Of a stretch of DNA of 64,000 nucleotides, positions 59,801-64,000 are shown one piece after another. A model generated the notes under the pieces. The model searched no databases, was not told where the DNA came from, and worked only from the letters and a program-made list of their open reading frames with translations. Source of the stretch: Anaerolineae bacterium. Its GTDB lineage: Bacteria; Chloroflexota; Anaerolineae; Promineifilales; Promineifilaceae. Made by a program: the position numbers and the translations under genes. The DNA lies in NCBI GenBank assembly GCA_028277515.1, contig JANQGC010000231.1, positions 1-64,000 of the forward strand, written 5' to 3'. Numbering within the stretch: position 1 is the first letter of the stretch; the number at the start of each line of letters is the position of its first letter.

Positions 59801-62800
59801 GATGACTCTCTCAGTTCAGGCAATACAGTCGTGGCCAGCACAAACTATCAGGCGCTGAATCCGGCCGGATTACTGCGCGGCAATAGCCGGCAGTTTACAC
59901 AAAACGTGCCTGGCTCGGGGTCGCCCCCCTCGCCAGGATTAGCCCTGACCTGTTTCCAGCCCCGATCAAAACTGGAATTGAACTTTGAAGAAAGTACAGG
60001 AGCCATGACATTCGTGGATGACTCAGGACAGGGTCATGATGCCACTTGCACCGGCAGCACCTGCCCTCTGGCCGGAGAAACCGGGCGCTATGGTAACGGA
60101 GTATTTTTCAATGGCGCCGGTGAATATCTGGATACCAACTCATTCGTGGCCCAACTGGGCCAGGCTGATTTTACGATTGAAGCCTGGGTGAAGACGGATG
60201 TCGTCGGCGCCACAACAGAAGTGGCCATTGTGACCAAGAACGACGCCGACGGTTCCTGGGAACCCGGAGAGAAAAGCTTCTACCTGGATGGTTCAGGAAA
60301 ACCCACCTTCGTTGGCTGGGGCAACGAATACATCTACAGTAATAAAGTGGTAAATGATGGATTTTGGCACCATGTTGTGGTCGTGTGGGATTATGCCGGC
60401 AGTGGGGCAGGTGGTGTAGGCCGGATGTACGTGGATGGAGCCAATGTTACCGCTAGTTCGAGCTATGCGGCCAACCATAATGATAATGCTGGAGACACGC
60501 TGAAAATCGCGCGCCCCAATTTCCAAGAAGCTCCCAATTATTTCTCGGGTTCAGTAGATGGCATCGTCGTTTATGATTGGGCGCTGACCACGGCCGAGAT
60601 CAGAGATGCTTTTGACGGGGCGGTTGCCATTTACGATCTGGACGAGATAGCCGGCTCAAAGGCTTTTGTTGATGCTTCCAACAGCGGTTTTAATGCCACC
60701 TGCTCAGGAAGCGGATGTCCCACAATGGGTGTTGATGGTGTTGCCTATACAGCGGCGCAGTTCGATGGCACGGATGATTTCCTGGAAATCCAAGCCATAA
60801 AACGGGCTGTGGAGGTTTTCTCTTACGACTTTGAAGCAGGTGCCGGTTCGGGTTGGAATAGAACAAATACTCAATCGGCAACCACCGCCAATGGCTCTAC
60901 GCATTTCCTGGGCACATTTGGCAATGAAACGGTCACACTTGACCTCAGCAGCTTGCCAGCTCATGATACCGTTGAGGTCAGCTTTGATCTCTTCTTGCCC
61001 GGCTCCTGGGATGGTGACCGCACGGACCTGGGCATGGATAACTGGGAATGGGGCGCGGGTGGCAGCCAGATCTTTAAGTCAAATTTCTCCAACCAGGCCG
61101 ATGATCCCGGAAATTACCAGTATGGGCCTGCCAATTGGTGTTCAGGATGTGCTGCCGGTTGGTGGACAAATGAAATTTATGGATTGGATGTATACCGCGA
61201 CTATGACTCTGCCACAGATGAATGCACAGGCATCTCTCAGGAGTTTACAGCCGATGCGCCTAATTTGGCTAACGAGCCAATTGGCAATGATACAATCAGT
61301 TGCCACACTTATGTCAGCGACGGTGATGATACAACAGGCATACTATATAAAGATATAAATTATAGCGGAACAGCGTGGAGTTTTGACCTCAAGCGTGGCA
61401 TATTACCGGATTTCGAGAACGATGCCATTTCTTCTATTCGTGTATGGCCGGCAGCGCATGCGCCCAAACATGGCGCGATAGATGATACGTTAGCCGTTTC
61501 CGGTTTAAGTGAAGGCACTATCTATCATATCAGCCACACAATTTCAAATCATACGGCCGACACCTTGAATTTGTACTTCAAGGGCGATACCTCGTCGAGT
61601 GACCCGGAACGGTGGGGCTTGGATAATGTGATCGTGACGTTAAAGAGCGATTCCGGCAGTGTGCCACTGACTAATTCCTCTTTCACCCTTTCAGCCTGGG
61701 TCAAGCCCACTTCGATTGGCAACTCGGCATACGTGATATCACAGGGTTCCCCTGACACCAACCAGGGGCTGCAGTTTGGTTTCCGCAGAAACCTTTTCAA
61801 CTGTGGATTCTGGAACGATGATCTGGGTGCGGGTCCCTTCAGTGATACGGACTGGCACCACTGGGCCTGTACGTACGATGCCGAAACGAACAGCCGCATC
61901 CTTTACCGCGACGGTATACAAATCGCTCAGAACACAGCTTCCAGTGATTACATTGGGACGGGACCTACCTATATCGGTAAGCGCTTAGATGACGCTGCCT
62001 ATTTTGACGGCGCCCTTGATGAAGTTGCCATCTGGACCGAAGCCCTAAGCGCCGACCAGGTTCTGGAGCTGTATAGGAAGGTCAAAGTTGAGGATGAATC
62101 GGTGTTAAGTTGTTTGCTGGCGCGCACCGCAGATGAAGATACGTTCGGCATGCATTCAATGACGCTGCGCGAGACCACGACAGCATTGGGCACGGATATG
62201 CAGTCAATCACCAGCACCATCGGTATCGACGCCGACGCTCCCAGTGCCACGATCCTCGCACCGAGTGGTGGATATGTTAATGATCCTGATACGCTTAGTG
62301 TGTCAGGGGCGGCCGTTGACCAGACGTCCCACGTGGAAAAAGTGGAAGTGCAGCTTAATAATGGAGCCTGGGAGACGGCCGACGGCAGCGAATCCTGGCA
62401 ATACACCTGGAATACCAACAGCGCGTCCGGCGATACCTTGAACGTCAAGGCTCGATCCACGGATATATTAGGCCATGTCGGGAGTAGTGTATCCAAGTCC
62501 TATGTTGTCGATCTCGACCCGCCCACCGTTTCTTTTGGGTCAAACGCTGCTCAAGTTAGAGCGACGCGCGACGATCAGGGGCGTTGGCTGGTGCCGTTGA
62601 GCGGCAATGTGAGCGATCCCGCCGCCGGCAGCCATCCCGGCAGCGGCGTGTCTGCTGTCGAAGTCTTGCTGCAAGGCTCACAGAATGTGAGCGGCAATGG
62701 CTGGCAAGAGGCGACTCTAAATGGCGGCACCTGGTCGATAGCGTATATCCTGCCTGACCATATTGGAGCGGGGCTAAATGATGAGTTCACGGTCGCCTTG

Positions 62801-64000
62801 CGGGCAACAGACGTGGCTAACAACACCACAGCCCAGGCGAATTATGTGACCAAGACGATATTAGTAGATGCCGGCCCACCCCAGCCGACGTTGATTACAT
62901 TAGATGCATCGACCAGCCTGGTCACGCAAACACTCACCCTTAACGGTATGGTGACAGACACCGTCGCGATTGACACTGTAGAAATAAACTTCACACCGGC
63001 CGAGCAAATCGATTCTTTGGCGGGCACAATCCTGCATCTGCCCTTCGACGAAACGCAAGATACACAGTACTTTGCTGATCAATCCGGTTCGGGCCACCCG
63101 GCCGTCTGCACAACCTGCCCGGCGGCCAACCAGGCAGGCCGGCGCGACCAGGCGGTGAGTTTCGATGGGTCGGATATCGTTACCGTCGACGGCATCGATC
63201 TGGCCAACAGTTCGTTCACCATTGCCACATGGGCCAAGCGAGAATCACCTGGAGTGAATTCCTGGCTCATTAGCCAGGGCGAGCTTGAAATTGACCATTC
63301 ACTGACATTGGGATTGATTTCCACCGATAAAGTCATCTGTGCATTCCAGGGTGATTATCTGGAGACCACAGGTTCCTATGCCGGTACGGATTGGCATCAC
63401 TGGGCTTGTACCTACGATGCCAACACCCGTTTGCGCACACTCTACCGCGACGGTGTACAGATAGCCCAGGATACGGCGGAGGCCAATTACCAGGGGACGG
63501 GTGCTTTACACATCGGCAGTTTGTTTGATGGCACAGAGCCGTTCAATGGTCTGCTGGACGAACTTACCATCCACGACCGCGCTTTAGCAGGCTATGAAGT
63601 GGCCAATCTCCACGCTTATGGATCAGGTACCTGGGAATCAGCCGCGCTGAACGGCACGACCAATCCTACCTGGACTTATACCATAGCCGATGGCACGGAT
63701 GGTTTAGAAGGCATCTATCAGGTTAATGTACGTGCGACTGATACTTTGGGCAATCGCACGACACTGGATGGACAGCGCATGTGGCGCGGCGAAATTGATA
63801 CACGGCCGCCAGTCGTCAACTTTACGGCGACACCGCTATATACAGGAATTGTACCTTTCGTCTGGGGGACTGAATATGACTGCCACGCCACCGATTTCAA
63901 TCTTGCAGAGGATCACTTTTGCATTGGTTCTCCTGTGCCCATCTATCCCGGATTCCAAACCGGTGATTTGCATTTGACCAACTATGATGCCGTTGACCAA
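53816..64000 (+). CDS. Giant multi-domain surface protein with internal membrane segments (3' end missing)
   Basis: One frame runs from ATG 53816 beyond the window: at least 3,395 codons without a stop. In order: an N-terminal signal/anchor (residues ~8-24); an LppX-like beta region (~50-275); two hydrophobic stretches (~283-303 and ~314-333); thrombospondin-3-type calcium repeats (~407-520; DTDGDGTPDLWDLDNDGDGVPD); a large beta region; about five membrane helices (~1,058-1,240); more TSP3-type repeats (~1,434-1,570); a propeller-like stretch with many short blades (~1,690-2,000); a LamG domain (~2,055-2,270); a cysteine-containing beta region; LamG (~2,617-2,760); Ig-like blocks (~2,800-3,030; DADAPSATILAPSGGYVND); and LamG again (~3,062-3,265; FTIATWAKRES, TDWHHWACTYDANTRLRTLYRDGVQIAQ). 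It is probably an adhesin or envelope protein. Overlapping frames on both strands are shadows. Confidence 0.85.
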   Translation, partial: MKNNTQLRFLLIALGIFLLLALGPRWLQASQPEEDELQEVWQRVRQAGAYAFNADLTQTLTPLPTVKNAGRDSKESRIYLEGQTDLVEETLSLTMWSGGGSVLSPETGMQMKVKDGKAFARQGDQPWESIEDFSGTIAPGGDFLAYVAAAENVVKSEPQQQLTPSGEITYVRYTFDINGRRFAEYMRKQMTQQLAANGELPPGVTFDLPQIYTAMNGHGELWVGENGLPIHQLFELQFPETQDDHTISARAEVNFSNFQSATPVAAGSFFDQALGKITVNNPQLLWPGMWLLAVLVMVLVASLIKRPDSRYVHGAVALTVISSMLLTPLLTSFQVAAFQDSQLERHRESDVQEAQEESEAALFAPGFDPLANPLSKKRIERAISEIDTTTTTQTANNEKGLSSCTSNPSADDDGDKLTNLEECLLGTLPDFADTDQDMVDDYTEVNGFRMAGSDNTVQTWYSNPNDADSNRDGIADGKEWHLDANNDNLPDDTDGDGTPDLWDLDNDGDGVPDNLDLSPYYTSKGSQTFSGSHPFQLIVDDLSTGEIAKVEFQLTPTDADHLWYAMNVFDWPDNDQQGQIQDADGKTFFDLDPSLARSPNDNGDMRLIPMLEIEITGAPDNLPSTDLLHQFGIAVQKTSANTQVAYVPAQLVTDTTGEKNVAFYGRMYYKAASTWGNAQQVRLVWVVQALVDKCKTYKNNVCTEYSQYNDLQIVQTYDDEWTLTGLSVSEDKEAEMAIIYEDPAVANDAPLYMNTLYQLFYGLDHTFLAGADCDSLDSNGDCVGNGSLDFTVDEIARRFNHADNSSVSEEDRWGLDNVLTVSTSSYDSLDVAMMNTTITETKQVLDGHFTAAWSASQPITPTIMYAWQETYRGLNLDETIRDNNNLSWNGQTLTVNLPTSGSNPVQEETMVGVKWVPYVYNSATGWSAYDIESYWSELEKLLVDDFADSDYPATDQILGQLLYLSVYSSSIDIVKVGDSLVIKKYQTNSAPLAAKLTKGSGAGIKKIVKEYFKDSSSDLNSSGGFLALFKSEPESELEQTFSAPFFALKLARYAGGAEGEAVGILVMLSAIVAGVALFEKYALHSTNSNWSITAAVSVGAIMTYYSIFRPVRKAITFATSLTEGDEAISAGDALLETLSSSSKVVGASRVAGVVGLIIAIGVAIGIFLYVVASGKVQTGTIAFNKLIAETIAVIILAVVFFVLSTTLVGSILVGLISLIDILLILLGTGWTISGTVAEAIGSIVYQFDLTVDLDVTSGDLAMQLANEAAGISAGNHMVYTLPITTTLKQTEPRSQDALKSNSLVYALSEHDARDLALSTSLNDRSQDWKVSQYDTYSDPDLGSAPLYQATVVDHVSDSVPLSAGVNRETQLFVDSAYALNGLSCWVGFCSSKTVSGANSNMIGSAIVLDVFPATLDDFVNANLWSNGEVRLADKDGDGLLPYDAGGLDPDDSTWDADGDNLSDAYELTLRSRTQAAGGENLDPLSADTDGDTIQDDLEIRLATNPGNVDSDDDGLEDVAEIAPGGGWLLPYASDKVTRVWSSPLEADIDGDGMNDLFERTQDTCPECQPWANPDKPEVFNPNVWNESPIALYVSDNSTDGFVLPSTTFVYTTTAVNNLNNNMTIGGDLTLELPDAFSGGPLSTPIRLSSGFTETLVSTLTPDTSSSTSAVLTSVMNVTEFAPSAWAWDPQIESDITGSVGSSNAVDSAVVTGWSEGNIVATTLESAADGTNNVVVYLFNPDGSLAGHQTVATSGSTESITAPQIACNNAGICLVTWGSYDSSNGTAQAKAVRLHQSLNNPSLVTIATQEGGYHISPVAVASDGTDFMTAWGKPAPNLALEMWVRPVTGAGQITEPLRPIDGAFTTQGDIPPEVNLAWGGAFSSYIAAWEDGGEIWHARVSNTGIAGQRIYVTDGTGIFSYEKWTAPEIGYDPISQQMLFVYTEGSLNARRLSATDISEEIVLDSSSTVQNSDGMGVDIFPDLKNSGWIVSWSAPSDDSLSSGNTVVASTNYQALNPAGLLRGNSRQFTQNVPGSGSPPSPGLALTCFQPRSKLELNFEESTGAMTFVDDSGQGHDATCTGSTCPLAGETGRYGNGVFFNGAGEYLDTNSFVAQLGQADFTIEAWVKTDVVGATTEVAIVTKNDADGSWEPGEKSFYLDGSGKPTFVGWGNEYIYSNKVVNDGFWHHVVVVWDYAGSGAGGVGRMYVDGANVTASSSYAANHNDNAGDTLKIARPNFQEAPNYFSGSVDGIVVYDWALTTAEIRDAFDGAVAIYDLDEIAGSKAFVDASNSGFNATCSGSGCPTMGVDGVAYTAAQFDGTDDFLEIQAIKRAVEVFSYDFEAGAGSGWNRTNTQSATTANGSTHFLGTFGNETVTLDLSSLPAHDTVEVSFDLFLPGSWDGDRTDLGMDNWEWGAGGSQIFKSNFSNQADDPGNYQYGPANWCSGCAAGWWTNEIYGLDVYRDYDSATDECTGISQEFTADAPNLANEPIGNDTISCHTYVSDGDDTTGILYKDINYSGTAWSFDLKRGILPDFENDAISSIRVWPAAHAPKHGAIDDTLAVSGLSEGTIYHISHTISNHTADTLNLYFKGDTSSSDPERWGLDNVIVTLKSDSGSVPLTNSSFTLSAWVKPTSIGNSAYVISQGSPDTNQGLQFGFRRNLFNCGFWNDDLGAGPFSDTDWHHWACTYDAETNSRILYRDGIQIAQNTASSDYIGTGPTYIGKRLDDAAYFDGALDEVAIWTEALSADQVLELYRKVKVEDESVLSCLLARTADEDTFGMHSMTLRETTTALGTDMQSITSTIGIDADAPSATILAPSGGYVNDPDTLSVSGAAVDQTSHVEKVEVQLNNGAWETADGSESWQYTWNTNSASGDTLNVKARSTDILGHVGSSVSKSYVVDLDPPTVSFGSNAAQVRATRDDQGRWLVPLSGNVSDPAAGSHPGSGVSAVEVLLQGSQNVSGNGWQEATLNGGTWSIAYILPDHIGAGLNDEFTVALRATDVANNTTAQANYVTKTILVDAGPPQPTLITLDASTSLVTQTLTLNGMVTDTVAIDTVEINFTPAEQIDSLAGTILHLPFDETQDTQYFADQSGSGHPAVCTTCPAANQAGRRDQAVSFDGSDIVTVDGIDLANSSFTIATWAKRESPGVNSWLISQGELEIDHSLTLGLISTDKVICAFQGDYLETTGSYAGTDWHHWACTYDANTRLRTLYRDGVQIAQDTAEANYQGTGALHIGSLFDGTEPFNGLLDELTIHDRALAGYEVANLHAYGSGTWESAALNGTTNPTWTYTIADGTDGLEGIYQVNVRATDTLGNRTTLDGQRMWRGEIDTRPPVVNFTATPLYTGIVPFVWGTEYDCHATDFNLAEDHFCIGSPVPIYPGFQTGDLHLTNYDAVDQ

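Noticed and set aside
1..64000. tRNA, rRNA or prophage genes
   Set aside because: Scanning both strands for cloverleaf-like sequences, rRNA blocks, integrases or phage structural genes by eye gave nothing convincing.

Overview
The window looks like a piece of a Chloroflexota chromosome (Anaerolineae/Caldilineae/Ardenticatenia side; inferred, not proven). The signs are ABC solute-binding lipoproteins with long Ala/Glu linkers, MalT-like LuxR and SARP-NB-ARC-TPR regulators, small proteins of types common in that phylum, a secreted protein ending in FMPVVLRP, mixed GC of roughly 45-57%, and no sign of a phage or plasmid. No rRNA, tRNA or CRISPR was seen.

Layout. 1-4,500: the end of an HlyD-like protein, a TetR regulator and a rifampin-phosphotransferase/PEP-synthase-like enzyme. 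4,506-16,357 (minus strand): a catabolic cluster with a PucR-type regulator, two divergent DUF917 (S-methyl-thiohydantoin desulfurase family) proteins, a complete oligopeptide-type ABC importer, a nitroreductase, a small helical protein and an M29/NicX-like metalloenzyme. It probably imports and breaks down a modified amino acid, peptide or N-heterocycle. 16,793-25,209: PPDK, two toxin-antitoxin loci in which only the antitoxin is intact, an NmrA-like reductase, a SIMPL lipoprotein, a ScyD/ScyE-like secreted protein, and a FrnE/DsbA-type thiol oxidoreductase whose first catalytic cysteine codon is TGA.

25,682-28,852: a ureohydrolase next to a CbiX-like chelatase fusion and a MarC protein. 28,906-30,024: a TetR regulator and an NTF2-like gene sharing one 20-bp operator sequence. 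30,317-39,833: a MalT-like regulator followed by small membrane proteins, an oxidoreductase, a methyltransferase and an acyltransferase. 40,051-46,046: three paralogous short-chain dehydrogenases, an LtrA-like protein and an AraC regulator. 46,379-49,159: an operon of DinB-like, radical SAM/SPASM, methyltransferase and NTF2-like genes. 49,962-53,273: a SARP/STAND/TPR regulator. 53,816 to the end: an unfinished giant gene (more than 3,390 codons) with calcium-binding repeats, LamG-like domains and internal membrane segments.

The strongest novel signals are four. (1) The FrnE-like gene reads as a full-length 208-residue protein only if an in-frame TGA at the UPWC active site is decoded, probably as selenocysteine, and a SECIS-like hairpin follows the TGA directly. 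(2) A family of about 55-60 bp intergenic elements built from two hairpins changes stem sequence between copies while keeping the pairing. (3) Several genes, mostly regulators, have promoters whose -10 box lies 6-7 nt before the ATG, so their mRNAs should be leaderless. (4) The PucR/DUF917/transporter cluster may be an undescribed catabolic pathway.
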